From the NCBI RefSeq assembly GCF_037392515.1, contig NC_090290.1, positions 17,249,753-17,313,752 of the forward strand: 64,000 bases of DNA. The letters run 5' to 3'. The DNA is from Haliotis asinina (lineage: Eukaryota; Mollusca; Gastropoda; Lepetellida; Haliotidae). Shown piece by piece: positions 19,985-32,166 of the stretch (position 1 is its first letter; every line of letters starts with the position of its first letter). The notes below the pieces were generated by a model that was given only the letters and a program-made list of their open reading frames with translations, did not search any database and was not told the DNA's origin. The position numbers were made by a program, and so were the translations under genes.

Positions 19985-21117
19985 CAACAAATACTGGCGT
20001 CTCCTATTTTCGCTGTACTTACGGATATCGGCTGAAAAAATAATACAAACGGTTCTTTTCGTATGTATGCTTGTTGTTTTTAAATGAAGAGATCCCCCCT
20101 CTAACATCTGCATCTCAACTGCTTGATCCATCAGGTGTAGTATCGCACTTGAGCTCGATGAAAAACATGGTCGAACGCCGCTGACTTTTCGAGGCGTCTC
20201 CCATTCTCGCGGCATAACGAGAACGTAACGTTATTCGGTGTAAGGAAGGGAAATCTTATCGGAAAGGGTCGGGAAACGTTACGATTTTTCCAAGTTGGTT
20301 AAAACTCACGAATATTCGTTACATTGCAACATTTTAATAATTCACAGACTTTGGCCACTTCCCAGTTACCGTCAATGACGTGAACAACCGCTAAGTATCA
20401 CGCATCGGCGACCTCGACAGAAAGTGTGTTTATCGCGAGAATAGGAGACGACCCTGTATGTACAGACGCTGTGAACAACCGCTAAGTATCACGCATCGGC
20501 GATCTCGGCAGAAAGTGTGTTTACCGCGAGAATAGGAGACGGCCCTGTATGTACAGACGCTGTGAACAACCGCTAAGTATCACGCATCGGCGATCTCGGC
20601 AGAAAGTGTGTTTACCGCGAGAATAGGAGACGGCCCTGTATGTACAGACGCTGTGAACAACCGCTAAGTATCACGCATCGGCGATCTCGGCAGAAAGTGT
20701 GTTTACCGCGAGAATAGGAGACGGCCCTGTATGTACAGACGCTGTGAACAACCGCTAAGTATCACGCATCGGCGATCTCGGCAGAAAGTGTGTTTATCGC
20801 GAGAATAGGAGACGGCCCTGTATGTACAGACGCTATGAACAACCGCTAAGTATCACGCATCGGCGATCTCGGCAGAAAGTGTGTTTATCGCGAGAATAGG
20901 AGACGGCCCTGTATGTACAGACGCTGTGAACAACCGCTAAGTATCACGCATCGGCGATCTCGGCAGAAAGTGTGTTTACCGCGAGAATAGGAGACGGCCC
21001 TGTATGTACAGACGCTGTGAACAACCGCTAAGTATCACGCATCGGCGATCTCGGCAGAAAGTGTGTTTATCGCGAGAATAGGAGACGGCCCTGTATGTAC
21101 AGACGCTGTGAACAACC
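19985..21117. mobile_element. Insertion carrying a 91-bp minisatellite
   Basis: This segment separates the LINE spacer from the first RNase H motif. It starts near ggcgtctcctatt (about 19998), has a second related word cgtctcccattctcgc at ~20193, and continues into the 91-bp array, whose unit contains the reverse complement gcgagaataggagacg. The layout of short inverted words plus a tandem core recalls non-autonomous Helentron/pearl-type elements of molluscs. The family is not established. Confidence 0.5.
20380..21117. repeat. 91-bp minisatellite, 8 copies
   Basis: Units start at 20380, 20471, 20562, 20653, 20744, 20835, 20926 and 21017 (gtgaacaaccgctaag), plus a 10-bp stub at 21108. Copies 2-8 differ at only one to three positions; copy 1 is the most divergent. 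Confidence 0.97.
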
Positions 21118-21799
21118 AACCCCAACAAAACCGATGGTCTAGGCATCCAGCATAACCCCCTATTACAACCAAGCTTCACTATAAAAAGCACACCACTATA
21201 AATACTGCAGAACTAACAGCCATCCTCACTGCACCCTCCCCAAAATTAACTTCCTCATCCTCATCCTTTTCGACTCTCTCAACTCTAACAGACAAATACA
21301 CAACATGCACTTCAAATCTCGTCCTTAACCATAGCACAGTTTTCCAAACCGACTCACTCAAACGCTTATATAAAAACATAACATTCACATGGATCCCCAG
21401 TCACTCAAACATCCCAGGAAATGACTTAGCAGATACAGTAGCCAAGCTGGCTACATCCCACACATCACCTAATATCAACTTCCACACCTTCAAGACAGAA
21501 TTCAAACAGCTCATTAAATCAAACATAATATCTACAAACTTCCAGCACAACATAAATGATAATAAATCAACATAGGTCACTTCTATAATAAAATCTCCCC
21601 AAAGAAAAATCCCTACATACTCAAACACTAAAACCATCGCCACGTCCATGAACGGACTTATTACAGGCATCACGAATTTATGTCAAACACTTTATAACCA
21701 AAATAGACACACAGATGGCTTATTCACACACTGCAAAACTCAAGAAGACATAAACCATATATTCACTCACTGCCAACTACAACAAACATGACCCGACTC

Positions 21800-22920
21800 T
21801 TTTTACCTTGTAAATTTCCTCAAGGGGAAGTCCTTCCCTGATGTTATATTCCAAGTTTTTAAAAATGAAGATGAAATTATACTATAATAGTGTGTACTTT
21901 GTTAGGTGGGGACACATTATAAGTTAATCCCCTATTGTATAATGGATCATTACACATCTGTAAATTCTTATTTAGAACAAAAATGAGAACACATGTGTTC
22001 AGCAGTATGTAACATATGTCAAAGAACTGAACACACTACAACTGCTTACCTCTCAACTTTCTGCCCAGCGAGATCACTGCTTCTGCAGCCTTGCGAGGGG
22101 CAGTTGATAGTATGCGACAAGCCATAAGGCCCTTGTCCAAACAAAAAATGCTCAAATGCTCGATGCTTACACCCGTGTTGAGTCAGGCGCAAGAAGCCCT
22201 CATGTCCAGAGCGAATGTATCCGAAATACTCAATGATTATTCCCTTGTTAACGACAGTGGAGAGCTAAGGCCTCACATGTCCACAGCGAATGTCACCTGT
22301 CATGAACTCCCCTGTCTCTTTTTGAATCACGAATAACACAAAAGTACTCAATGATTACTCCCTTATCAGCAATGCAGTCCACCACCCCAGTCGCATGATC
22401 CTTTCATCCCAAATTAATCTTGTCGCCTGTTTGAATACTGAACAGCAGTATGAGAGCTATAGTTTGGCAGAAAATGTTTCAGGGCGTTGTTTGGTAACTT
22501 TACTTAAAACCTAAAAGTGCTATCCGTTTCCAGTTTGGTATGAGGCTTTATAATTCTTCTACCATTGAGGATTGTAATTGTTGTAATTTATCACTCGATA
22601 ATAAGAAAGTTGTCTATAAGAGCTGTCATTATTTCAAGTCACAACGACACCTCACATATCAAGTATGTTCAGCTACTCCCCGGAACAGCGATCCGATCAT
22701 GCAAATAGGCAGGTCACATGTCAAATCCTTACAATATGTTCGGCAGATCATGTCATCCAACACATTCCAGGACATTTCATTAGCCTTTAACTCATGGTAT
22801 CCTAAGACAGAGCAGTGTCTTAAAAAAGAAGACCATTACAAATACATATTTTTGCAACACGTTAATTAACAGCAATAAAACTGTTTTACAAATACCAAAC
22901 TCGGTCGACATTAAGTAAAG
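21800..22920. other. Stretch without supported genes
   Basis: Small open frames exist (for example 22091-22336 and 22540-22869) but show no recognised domain, signal peptide or consistent splice signals. Confidence 0.4.
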
Positions 22921-22924
22921 TTGG

Positions 22925-23098
22925 TTGGCTGGTGTGTTGTTTAACGCCGCACTCAGCAATATTCCAGCTACATGGCAGCGGTCCGTAAATAATCGAGTGT
23001 GGACTGGACAATCCAGTGATCATGATCAGCAGCATGAGCATCAATCGACGCAATAGGGATCGATTTGCTGTACAGGTGGAATATTGCTGAGTGCGGTG
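22925..23098 (-). repeat. SINE-A copy followed by an inverted SINE tail
   Basis: The minus-oriented part (acgccgcactcagcaatatt to agcatgagcatcaatcg) is followed at ~23068-23098 by the plus-oriented tail ggaatattgctgagtgcgg. The two ends form an inverted pair. Confidence 0.8.
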
Positions 23099-23544
23099 CC
23101 AGTCAAAACCAGCCAGTCAGTCAAAAGTGTTGCATTAGTTACTCAACCCCACATCACGTGTTTAAGTTGTAAAACTGTTTGGCGAGCACAGCCTTGGTCG
23201 TCGTGTTTTAATGCCAAACGTCATATTATCTACCTCCCAAAATTTGTATCAGGGCCCTTATTATCCCCGATGACCCACTGCATACATGGTGTGATACACT
23301 GTTTTTGAACGGGATTTTAGAGCTGTGATGATTATGGTTCTGTATTCAGAGACACTCCTCATTTAAGCTAAGCACGTATATGACTAATACAATATTTTCA
23401 ACACGATAAATTTGGCACCACAGTAGGGAGCATCCATTAGATTTTCTTTAAAAACATATATTTCACAGGAAATTGTTATGTGCACTGCTTATGCAGACCA
23501 TATATAGTAAACAGTTTGTTCCTCGGCAAAACACGTCTGTTGCT

Positions 23545-23600
23545 GGAGGGGTGTAATGGTTTCGGGTGGTCAGACTCACTGACTTGGTTGCTATATGTCG
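23545..23600 (+). repeat. SINE-A internal fragment
   Basis: Matches the core block tcgggtggtcag ... gacttggttg of the long SINE type. Confidence 0.6.
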
Positions 23601-23639
23601 CATCCCATTTGTGCATAAATAATATTCATTATTTCCTCC

Positions 23640-23890
23640 CAAACCACGACATTACTGAGGGTATAGACCCCACAACTGAGTACCATAGAAAATGGCTTCA
23701 AACAAGGTCGTATATTAAGCCCAGCCCTCTTTAACATAACGGTAAACAACATCTTTGAGTGAATCTCCCCAAAGTAAAAACATCAAAATTTTATGACAAT
23801 GGGGTGGGGATTGTATGTTCAATTTGGGAACCTATTATTATCCAAGATATGAAAGGAGAGTGGTCAACAGATTTGGAGCAATGTCGCCAC
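23640..23890 (+). mobile_element. LINE RT fragment
   Basis: Plus-strand frames give CLQTRSYIKPSPLFN-type text, a degraded form of the LINE RT block K-Q-G-x-x-x-S-P-x-L-F, followed by ITVNNIFE. A block at ~23790 (FYDNGVGI) sits where YADD is expected. Short dead remnant. Confidence 0.55.
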
Positions 23891-23960
23891 TATTAAGAGC
23901 CAAATTACTGGTTGTGAGTTGAATGTGTATGTGTGCACTGCTGTAAAAGATACGCAGCTG

Positions 23961-25460
23961 AAATAGCACCATGGCTGACCATGGTCAACCACAGCTTACC
24001 ACAGTAAACCATGGTATTTCTTTCCAGGGTAGACCATGGCCTAGAATTATGTAAGACAATATAACAATAGCATGTACACCAGTGTATGAAGTGTTTAGGT
24101 TATAAATTCTCAGTGGATATCTCTCAAATGGAAAGAGTAGTGTGTGATTAACGTAAATTTGAGCTTTTATGTAATTTGTTCCCGTCATTTATGTTAAAAC
24201 ACGAGCAGTATCTAACGGTACTTAAAAAACCGTTATGACTTTAAACAATGGAGTAGCATTAGGCGTCAAAGTTCACGGTGTCTGTAGGTCAGCATGAAAG
24301 ATTCAGTTTGTTCGGCTTAGAATACATAAACAACAAAATACACTCAAATGATCATAAAAGGGAGGTAATTGTTATAGGCACGTCCATTTTTCTCTTTATG
24401 GTATTTGTATTTAGCTTTGGAATAACCACTGTTTGTAAACCAACACTGAATGTGCCACTATATGTTCCATTCATTTAACATGGAAATAGGTTCAAATACT
24501 TTGAGATACGTGTTTTCAATATTATAGTGCTGATTATTATTTGTATTGGGAAATGCAGACATTTCAGAATATTATAGTTAGTTATGAATGTGAAAAAGTG
24601 ATTTAGAAGCCAATTTTGTGTCTTAACTTCTAACATCTGTTTTGTTACTAATATACACTCTTCATAACAAAAAAAAGTAATTCAAAGTCATCAGTGTATA
24701 GAATTTTTTCTAAATAGCATAATTATAATCTGGTGAAACATTATCTAAAATATGGAAAATACTTAACATTTTGAGCAACTTTTATGCATTTAAACAACAA
24801 CAATATTTGCTTAAGAATCTTTGAAATGAAAACACTGTTATTAAAGATTGTTTGTGTGTTTTTCAGGTTTCCACTGGAAGATGATTATATTCCTGAGCCA
24901 TTTGCTCTTCCCGCTCAAGACTTACATTCGATACCTCACATGAGTACAGTGTGTGTAGCCCCTTTCTGGTGTCCGTCGACATCATGTTGCTGGGACATTG
25001 CTAAAAGTGGCGTAACTCACTCACTCAGTCACTCACTCACTCACTCACTATCCCCGAACAGTGAGCCAGTATGGATATCTTCTGTGACATCCCCACTACT
25101 CTTCCGGAAGGTTCTTCCGACTTGTGTGCATCATGTTTCTTCTGAGAGAAATTGTGATGTCCCCTGTCCAACTTCGAGGTAGATGATTTGGGGCACTCTT
25201 GTAAATTCTCTGTTGGTGATGACTCTCATTATGTCTACCCTTCAATCATATAGTCTAATGGGATTACAATTTCTGAAATTGTACATTGCTGCATGAAATG
25301 TTGTTCCAAAAGAGATCATTTTCCTGGATACAGACTGAAGGTACACCATGGTCTTATTTTACCATGGTAAACTGTGGTGCCATTTACCGGATGCGGTAAG
25401 CCATGCTACATAATGGACACTATGGTCCTTCACATGCTCATTTCAGCTGGGTAATATAGT
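23961..25460. repeat. Scattered CCATGG-rich inverted words
   Basis: The block accatggctgaccatggtc (23970-23990) with gtaaaccatgg nearby, and its partners at 25345-25460 (caccatggtc, ttaccatggtaaac, atttcagctggg), are partly complementary. They might be the ends of a ~1.5-kb non-autonomous element, but similarity is weak. Confidence 0.25.
24935..25050 (+). repeat. SINE-B 3' half with (ACTC)n tail
   Basis: Includes gtgtgtgtagcccctttct, attgctaaaagtggcgtaac and a tail of actc repeats. Confidence 0.8.
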
Positions 25461-25833
25461 AAAACACAAAGATCAAAGCACATAAGGTATTCTCATGTTT
25501 CCACTAATTCATACATGATGTCAAGGATTTGATCATTTAAACTAAATACTGAATGGTCACACAAGTGTCAGAGGCGTTGTTCATAAAGCTTCATAGAGTT
25601 TTCTTGAGACTTAAGAATTCTTCAATCCACCAAGAATTCTTAGTTTCCACAACAACGTTCTTAACTTTTAATAAAACTCTCAGACAAGACAAGTCACTTA
25701 GTTTACTTCTTGACTTTAAGAAACCTCATGAGGACACCTAACTAGTTTAGAAAATTCTCAGTTATTCATTATGGCGGTTTATGGAAACACAATTCTAAAG
25801 TTTCACACTAGGAAGAATGCTTTTGATATGTAC

Positions 25834-26000
25834 TGTACACTGATAGAGAGTTATTACACCATGGATCGATGACTTTTGAATACACACTGTACACTGATAG
25901 AGAGTTATTACACCATGGATCGATGACTTTTGAATACACACTGTACACTAATAGAGAGTTATTATGATGTTATTGATCGATGACTTTTGAATACACATCT
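25834..26000. repeat. 54-bp tandem repeat, 3 copies
   Basis: The word tgatagagagttatta recurs at 25841, 25895 and 25949 (54-bp spacing), each copy ending gatcgatgacttttgaata. The third copy is slightly altered. Confidence 0.9.
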
Positions 26001-26489
26001 TCTCTCGCTTAATGTTAAATTTGAGAGTAATCGATTTATTTCTGAGGCAGTAATTTGTCAAAGCTTTATTTGAAATTTCACACGACATGAATTCCAGAAT
26101 GATTTGAAGACATCATATTTATATGACTGTGTCTTAAACTAAAACCTGAACATGATAAAATACCATAGTATGCATTTATTCTTGTTTCAGAATTTGCATA
26201 GATTAGAGCTTTAGGCAAGGATATAAATAAAGTATTAAAAAAATAAGTAGGGGTGTGACATTGTGTTAAATGCATGATAAATTCTTGATGTGTTTCCCTA
26301 ATCAAATCATATTGCAAATCTGTTTATCTCAACACTTCCCACAAGAGAGGCCTGCATTATTGAAAGAGGAATCAGTCAGTTGAAGAGGTGAGGCTCAGTC
26401 CTCATAAAGCCTGTCAGGTCCTTGTGGCCTGTGCTGCGCTACATATCATTTGTTAAGTCGGGAACATCCCTGACCCCGAGGAGATCAGA

Positions 26490-26548
26490 GACATACGGCT
26501 GGAATATTGCTGAGTGCGGCGTTAAACTAAACTCACCCACTCATTGTA
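26490..26548 (+). repeat. SINE 3'-tail fragment
   Basis: Carries ggctggaatattgctgagtg and gcggcgttaaactaaactc. Confidence 0.75.
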
Positions 26549-26564
26549 ATCACATAACGTACCT

Positions 26565-26925
26565 GATCTTGCGTTGAAGTCGTCCAGTAGTGTGGCATAA
26601 TCAGTCATTGTTAACATTTCCGGAATAGTGCTTTCCAATTCAGAAAAGGTGTCATGTTGAAGGTATTTGGAGCCTTATATAAGGGTGTAATATATGCAAT
26701 TTCCAGACAATTAACATTTTCAATTTCAAATATTTTTGTAAATATTTTACAAGCATTATGAAATCATTTTTATTACCTGTTATTTCTAACAGCAATTCCA
26801 ATGCCGCCTGACTTTCTTAGTGATCTAGTTACAGGATGTAAGTACAAGGTGTAACCTTGGATGCGGAGATCATCTACTATGTCAGTCTTAGTCTCTTGAC
26901 AACTTTTGTTTCAATAAAGTTTAAA
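26565..26925 (-). mobile_element. LINE endonuclease (APE-type) fragment
   Basis: Minus-strand text includes ETKTDIVDDLRIQGY and RKSGGIGIAVRNN (about 26790-26910), then further down LLDDFNARSG (about 26565-26600). The order E-T-K, S-G-G-I, D-F-N-A-R is that of a LINE apurinic-like endonuclease. Frames are broken. Confidence 0.65.
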
Positions 26926-26929
26926 AAAA

Positions 26930-27350
26930 TCTTCACAGTCAAATCTTTTGCGGAGACTGCATACATTAATGCTATGAAATTTTGAATGACCATTTCCCAT
27001 GGCCCCATTTTCTTTGTAAACATGGTTCCAATTTATTTACGTGATTTGATCAGACTATGCACAGACTCGTGACTTCGGCCAAAATGTAACTCCATAATCC
27101 CACCCTAATTCCTGAGGGCCTTTTGTTTTCAGGGATACTCACTCACTTCTATGTTGCATTTTGGTTTGGGCCGTGAAACTAGATTTCAGATTCCGTGTGA
27201 TTCTGAGATTTAACAATCACCATCTGGCCAGTATGGGAAGTTGCTGAATGAACAAATGAACTTCATTGCTATTTTTGTCCAGGTGACTGTTTGAATTCAG
27301 GAAAACGAAAGGCAACCCCGTTGAGATCAGGCACATCCGCAGCCATGCTT
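26930..27350. other. Stretch without recognised features
   Basis: AT-rich sequence with no supported gene or repeat. Confidence 0.4.
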
Positions 27351-27354
27351 CAGT

Positions 27355-27492
27355 CATGGGACGGGATCGAGTGGTCAGACACTCTGTTTGCATATTTCGA
27401 TGCTCATGACGCCATTGGCAGCTAGGTCACTAATAGACAGCCACTCTAGAGCTAGAATGTTGCTGAGTAGCTGCGTTAAACTGATAACAAAT
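27355..27492 (+). repeat. SINE-A fragment
   Basis: Contains gggatcgagtggtcag, gatgctcatgacg and gaatgttgctgagtagctgcg blocks of the long SINE type. Confidence 0.65.
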
Positions 27493-28065
27493 GACCGTGT
27501 TTTCATGAAACAAACCCATCGGTAACAAGAATGTGTAACTGCTTTCGTTATTCTTGTACGGAAATTAAAATCTATTATGTTAAGATTTTTCTTTAAATTA
27601 TTTTTTCAAAACATGACAAAACCGTTACGCCTACTGACACTATCATGTAAAGAATTATTCCTAAAATAAATAAAATACCCGGTAATATCCGCATGAGGAT
27701 TGGTCGATAGTCACCCTAGTTGAGGACCTAAATCGATGCTCATTATATCAATCACAGGATTGTCTGATCCAAGCCCAGTCTTATTTAAAAAAACGTGGGT
27801 CAAATAGATAATGTATACATTAAGAATTATAAACATAAGTTATGTATAGAGACATCAAAACATTGCTCAGTGTATATCTTCATAATGAGAAAACCATCTT
27901 TCAAGAACGGTTTCCCGTATGACCTATCTTAAGGAAATCATTTATTGTTTTGTTTTAACTATACGAGATCCACAGAAGGAGAAATTGAGTATCGTTTGTG
28001 ACGGGTCCCTGGCTTATCTGTGTACCATTCCAGTTGGTTTCCCTATTTCGCAATACATGCAATGG

Positions 28066-28165
28066 AGGCGATCGATAGCCTTGTGGTTAAACCATTTCAT
28101 ATTGCCCCGTTGTGATATTGCTTGAATATTGCAAAAACGAAGTAAACATAAACCTACTCACAATA
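28066..28165 (+). repeat. SINE-B copy with internal deletion
   Basis: The tRNA-like start (gccttgtggttaaacc) is joined directly to the 3' half (cgttgtgatattgcttgaat) and a ctactcac tail. Confidence 0.6.
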
Positions 28166-28509
28166 CAATAAGACGCGAACCAGCACTTTGTCCATCTGGA
28201 ATAATAGGCGGTGTTCCGATTTCTTATGCATATTTTCAACATAACTCAATAGTGTTTAATATAAACTGCCAACATGGCCATACTTCCAACCGTAACAAAG
28301 AAGTTAAGACTACACTGGTTGCCTTTTTCACACTTCGTTGGCTTGTAAATTAGAGTGACCGCCCTTAGCTCTTTACGGTCTGAGTCCCACGTCAACGCTT
28401 GACAGCTTAGTACATACATTCCAAGGTCGGTAGATTTGCTAAACCAGCAATACAAACTACATGCCTCCTAGCAAGCAAACATTATGCACTTAAAACGTCA
28501 CTCAAAATT

Positions 28510-29799
28510 TCAACTGGAACACAGTATTTTCTTCATTTCGCTAACCATGTCGATCACGACATCAGGATCCACTGTCATCACCTCGGAGTCTCGGAGCATC
28601 CAGTTCATGTTAAACCAACTGGAATAATACACATTACTCCACGAAGCAAGTTGTCGAAATCGATTGTCTGAAAAAAATCTATACCTCGTAGGGAACAGTT
28701 CGATCAAACCCGCGCCTTGGTGTAAAAACATTGTGTTGGAGAGTTCATGACCATGTGGACCAATCAGAATGTCCGACTTAGCAAACGCTTGGATCTGTTG
28801 GCGCATGTTCATAGACTCTGTACTGATAATCATGAGATCGCAATCAGGAAATTCCTTGTGCAATTGTTCAATTATGTCGTCAGTGTTAGATATAGCATGT
28901 TGAAGGACTCTGCCCCTTTTACTTTCAGTCTTAAAACTTGGAGTTAAAATTGATATTCTCAAGCTCGGGCAACTGATGTCATCGCTTGAAACAGCCTCTC
29001 CGCTCGTGACAACGTGGTGCCGAAAATCATCCAAGAACGGAAGCGGGAGGTCATATGTCGCAATTGGACCAAGTCCATCGGGAATGCCCCAAATGATATT
29101 TTCATATTTTTGTTTTTTCGAAATGTCTTTGATTTGAGATGCCTCGCCGAAGATCACGTTCCACTCGTTGATGCTTGATTCATCCGAATGAGCATCAATG
29201 AACAGAACGGAAACATCCTTCGGTTTTTGTTTCATCATCTTCACTGTTACGTATGTATTATACATATCTATAATTTTCAGATACACATTGTTTGTACGTC
29301 TTCTCTTTACAGCAATAGTGTAGCCCTCAACGGCATCGATTTCGTCGAATTTGTTTTTGGCGTATGTCGTAATATGTATGGCTGTGGCCCAGGTCGAGAA
29401 GTGTGACCACCCACCGTAGAACGATGATCGCGTCAATGGCGAATCACCAATACAGGGCACTGTAAAGAAACCCTTTTCCAATTTGAGTTGATTAGGAGTC
29501 CATCGCATTTTCACAGCCTTTTCGGGATCTACCGTGACGTCACGAAGTTTCACCACGTAGGAGTTGATGTTTTGTATTTGTTTCGAGCATTCTGCATTGT
29601 CATTAGCGTCCTCCTTGATAATGTAATTTTCTTTCAACGTTGCCATGGCAACCTTGTAGAGAAGAGGAGGTGAGGTGACGAACACGACCAATTTGAACAG
29701 CCCTATGACACATAGTCCAAACAGGGAGAGAAAGAATACTTGTTTTGATCGACACTTAAAACGAAACATTCTGTTCAGTTTCACAAAAAATCTGGCCAT
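28510..29799 (-). CDS. GT61-family (EOGT/POMGNT2-like) glycosyltransferase, type II membrane protein, 429 aa
   Basis: A single intact coding exon. Residues 21-42 form one membrane anchor after a basic N-terminus (type II, Golgi/ER). The lumenal part carries the GT61/DUF563 signature SDILIGPHGHELSN (342-355) followed by MFLHQGAGLIELFP, the conserved sugar-nucleotide region of EOGT, POMGNT2 and plant xylosyltransferases. VLFIDAHSDE lies near residue 200. Length is normal for the family. The ATG at 29799 is chosen because it precedes the anchor directly. An acceptor-like tttcag near 29985 suggests a separate 5' UTR exon. The transferred sugar and acceptor cannot be told from sequence; mollusc genomes often have many GT61 paralogues. 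Confidence 0.85.
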   Translation of the reverse strand: MARFFVKLNRMFRFKCRSKQVFFLSLFGLCVIGLFKLVVFVTSPPLLYKVAMATLKENYIIKEDANDNAECSKQIQNINSYVVKLRDVTVDPEKAVKMRWTPNQLKLEKGFFTVPCIGDSPLTRSSFYGGWSHFSTWATAIHITTYAKNKFDEIDAVEGYTIAVKRRRTNNVYLKIIDMYNTYVTVKMMKQKPKDVSVLFIDAHSDESSINEWNVIFGEASQIKDISKKQKYENIIWGIPDGLGPIATYDLPLPFLDDFRHHVVTSGEAVSSDDISCPSLRISILTPSFKTESKRGRVLQHAISNTDDIIEQLHKEFPDCDLMIISTESMNMRQQIQAFAKSDILIGPHGHELSNTMFLHQGAGLIELFPTRYRFFSDNRFRQLASWSNVYYSSWFNMNWMLRDSEVMTVDPDVVIDMVSEMKKILCSS

Positions 29800-30162
29800 T
29801 GAGGTAATTGACCACTAACTGATGGTCATCAGAGCAGTCACAACCAACACTCGCAAAAAAGGAAACAAAATCAGGGCCGCCAATGCAGTCAACACTGAAG
29901 CAACGATTCCATTTCTAAAGAACTTGTGATGTGTCTTCGAAATTACTTGAATCCAGTGGATTTGTCGTGTGAAGAGTCCGCGTGCTGAAAGAATAACGTG
30001 GGTAAGTACAGACGAGTATATTTGTGTAAATTCATATTTAGACCATATGAGTAGGTACAAGTTAACCAACTGAGTTACCTAAATTACATTAATCGTCTTT
30101 ACAGCTGTGCATGGACGGCGGTGTTATATCTTCACGATGTCGAAGTTCGAACCCCCACTTCA

Positions 30163-30430
30163 GTGAGTGAGTTTAGTTTTACGCCGCACTCAGCAATAAT
30201 CCAACCAGGTAGCGGCGGTCTGTAAATAATCCAGTCTGGACCAGACAATCCAGTGATCAACAGCATGAGTATCGATCCGTGTAGTTGGGAACCGATGACA
30301 TGCGTCAACCAAGCCAGCAAGCCTGACCAACCGATCCTGTTAGTCGCCTCTAACGACAAACATAGTCGCCTTTTGTGGCAAGCATGGGTTGCTGAAGGCC
30401 TATTCTACCCCGGACCTTCACGGGTCCCAA
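30163..30430 (-). repeat. SINE-A full-length copy
   Basis: Complete from the gtgagtgagtttag tail through the ccgcactcagcaataatcc block to the head block taccccggacc/cacgggtcc. Confidence 0.92.
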
Positions 30431-30639
30431 CTTGGGTACAGTGTGTGAAACCTATTTCTGGTATTTATTACCGTGATGGTCCTTTAATGTAACTGCAGAT
30501 GGCGTATAAACAAACTTAGTTAAGACAGATATAACACACTCGTGCCATCATATAAAAGAAATAACGTCCAGTGCGAGAAACTAGCAATTGTTTTCACAGC
30601 ACCAGTAGCGGAGTTGTCTGCGAAAAAAACGCTCAGAGT

Positions 30640-30834
30640 TGCATCGCTTGAATACCTCCTAGACTAGATGCGTTATAGCCCGCAAATAACTCCCCGCTGA
30701 GATATACCGAGTAAGTCCCGGAATAGCTGCGTTATAATCTGTGAAGAAATGGCTACATGATACCTCATGAGTAACTGTGTTGTGATCAGCGAGTATCCCC
30801 GAGTATAGCTGCGCTATATCACGTAGGTAACTCC
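30640..30834. repeat. Degenerate minisatellite (taactccc/tatatcgc motif), left part
   Basis: Loosely repeated words of type gcgttatatcgc and gtaactccc-gagta occur with irregular 25-35-bp spacing. This is the diverged edge of the array that continues beyond 31300. Confidence 0.6.
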
Positions 30835-31299
30835 CTGAGTGAGTGAGTTAGTGAGTGCGTGAGTGAGTTAATATTTAACGTCACATCAGCAATACTTCAG
30901 CCATATCGTGACGAGAACATTCAATAATGAAAAGGACAATATGGACACAATATGACCTGTCAACGAAGGACAGTCAAACAACTAGAATATCACAATTAGC
31001 ATTAAAACTATGTGTAGCATTAAATAGTGTGGAAAGTTAAAACTGATTTCATTAAATGAACAATACAGTGTAAAAACAGGCTATAGATCGCCAACAACAG
31101 AAGGTAGATCACCACTCTAGGGACCATGGGGACTTACAGTACCTTTTGCTACCTGCATGGATCCTAGTTGGATTTACACTATCCCTTCAGCCGCTGGCGA
31201 TTGTGAGAAATTTTTGCCAAAATTAAAATAACACAAATACTACGAGTAAAAATCCTGGCAAGTATACATTTACTTTGGAAACTTTGGGACTTACGTCCC
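30835..31299 (-). mobile_element. LINE 3' tail, 5'-truncated, with 12-bp target duplication
   Basis: Flanked by gtaactccctga on both sides (30823-30834 and 31300-31311). The interior matches the 3' untranslated end of the LINE at 40228-41455 (gggaccatggggacttacag, ctacctgcatggatcc, atttaacgtcacatcagc). On the minus strand it ends with the actc-type tail. Confidence 0.8.
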
Positions 31300-32165
31300 G
31301 TAACTCCCTGAATAGCTGATATGTATATCGCTTGAGTAACTAACAAAATAGGTGCGTTGTATATCGCTTTAGTAACTCCCACTCTAATTGCGTTGTATTC
31401 CGCGAATAACTCCAAGAGTAGCTGAGATATATCGCATAACTCCCAGAATACCTACGTTATATCGCATGAGTAACTCCCAGAGTAGCTACAGTATATCGCG
31501 TAACTCCCAGAATAGCTACGTTATATCGCTTGAGTCACTCCCAGAATAGCTACGTTATCGATATTCACTGAGTTACTGCCTTACCTTTAAATGCCCGTGT
31601 CGTTGTATTCCACAAAAACCGGAACTTACACGTGGGCAGTAGTGAGTGAGTTATTATTTATCGACACGTCGGCAATATTTCTGCCATATCGTGATTATCG
31701 TATTAATAAGTTGTATTGATATGTATATCGCTTGAGTAACTAACAAAATAGGTGCGTTGTATATCGCTTTAGTAACTCCCACTCTAATTGCGTTGTATTC
31801 CGCGAATAACTCCAAGAGTAGCTGACATATATCGCGTAACTCCCAGAATGGCTACGTTATATCGCATGAGTAACTCCCAGAGTAGCTACAGTATATCGCG
31901 TAACTCCCAGAATAGCTACGTTATATCGCATGAGTAACTCCCAGAGTAGCTACAGTATATCGCGTAACTCCCAGAATAGCTACGTTATATCGCATGAGTA
32001 ACTCCCAGAGTAGCTACAGTATATCGCGTAACTCCCAGAATAGCTACGTTATATCCCTTGAGTCACTCCCAGAATAGCTACCTTATCGATATTCACTGAG
32101 TTACTGCCTTACCTTTAAATGCCCGTGTCGTTGTATTCCACAAAACAGGAACTTACACGTGGGCA
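31300..32165. repeat. Minisatellite field with ~32/64-bp units and a ~400-bp duplication
   Basis: Units alternate aactcccagagtagctacag-tatatcgcgt and aactcccagaatagctacg-ttatatcgcatgagt, giving a 64-bp higher-order repeat seen at least three times in 31850-32045. The block 31317-31713, including a short LINE-tail stub at 31641-31713, is repeated from 31714. Confidence 0.85.
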
Positions 32166-32166
32166 G

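Larger units (their letters stand above)
19430..21795 (+). mobile_element. Decayed LINE with RNase H domain, interrupted
   Basis: Plus-strand remnants include the post-RT block IYKTLVLPRLDYAAP (about 19450-19500) and a KY.. spacer region to about 19960. After an inserted repeat block come RNase H pieces: TDG at ~21130, the TAELTAILTA glutamate motif at ~21210, and FTWIPSHSNIPGNDLAD at ~21385-21440. A Cys/His C-terminal end (HCKTQEDINHIFTHC) lies at ~21725-21775. Several stops and shifts make it a dead copy. It resembles I/Jockey-group LINEs with RNase H. Confidence 0.75.

Noticed and set aside
20380-21117. Regularly spaced repeats resembling a CRISPR array
   Set aside because: The whole 91-bp unit is repeated with no unique spacers, and the context is animal DNA. 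It is a minisatellite.
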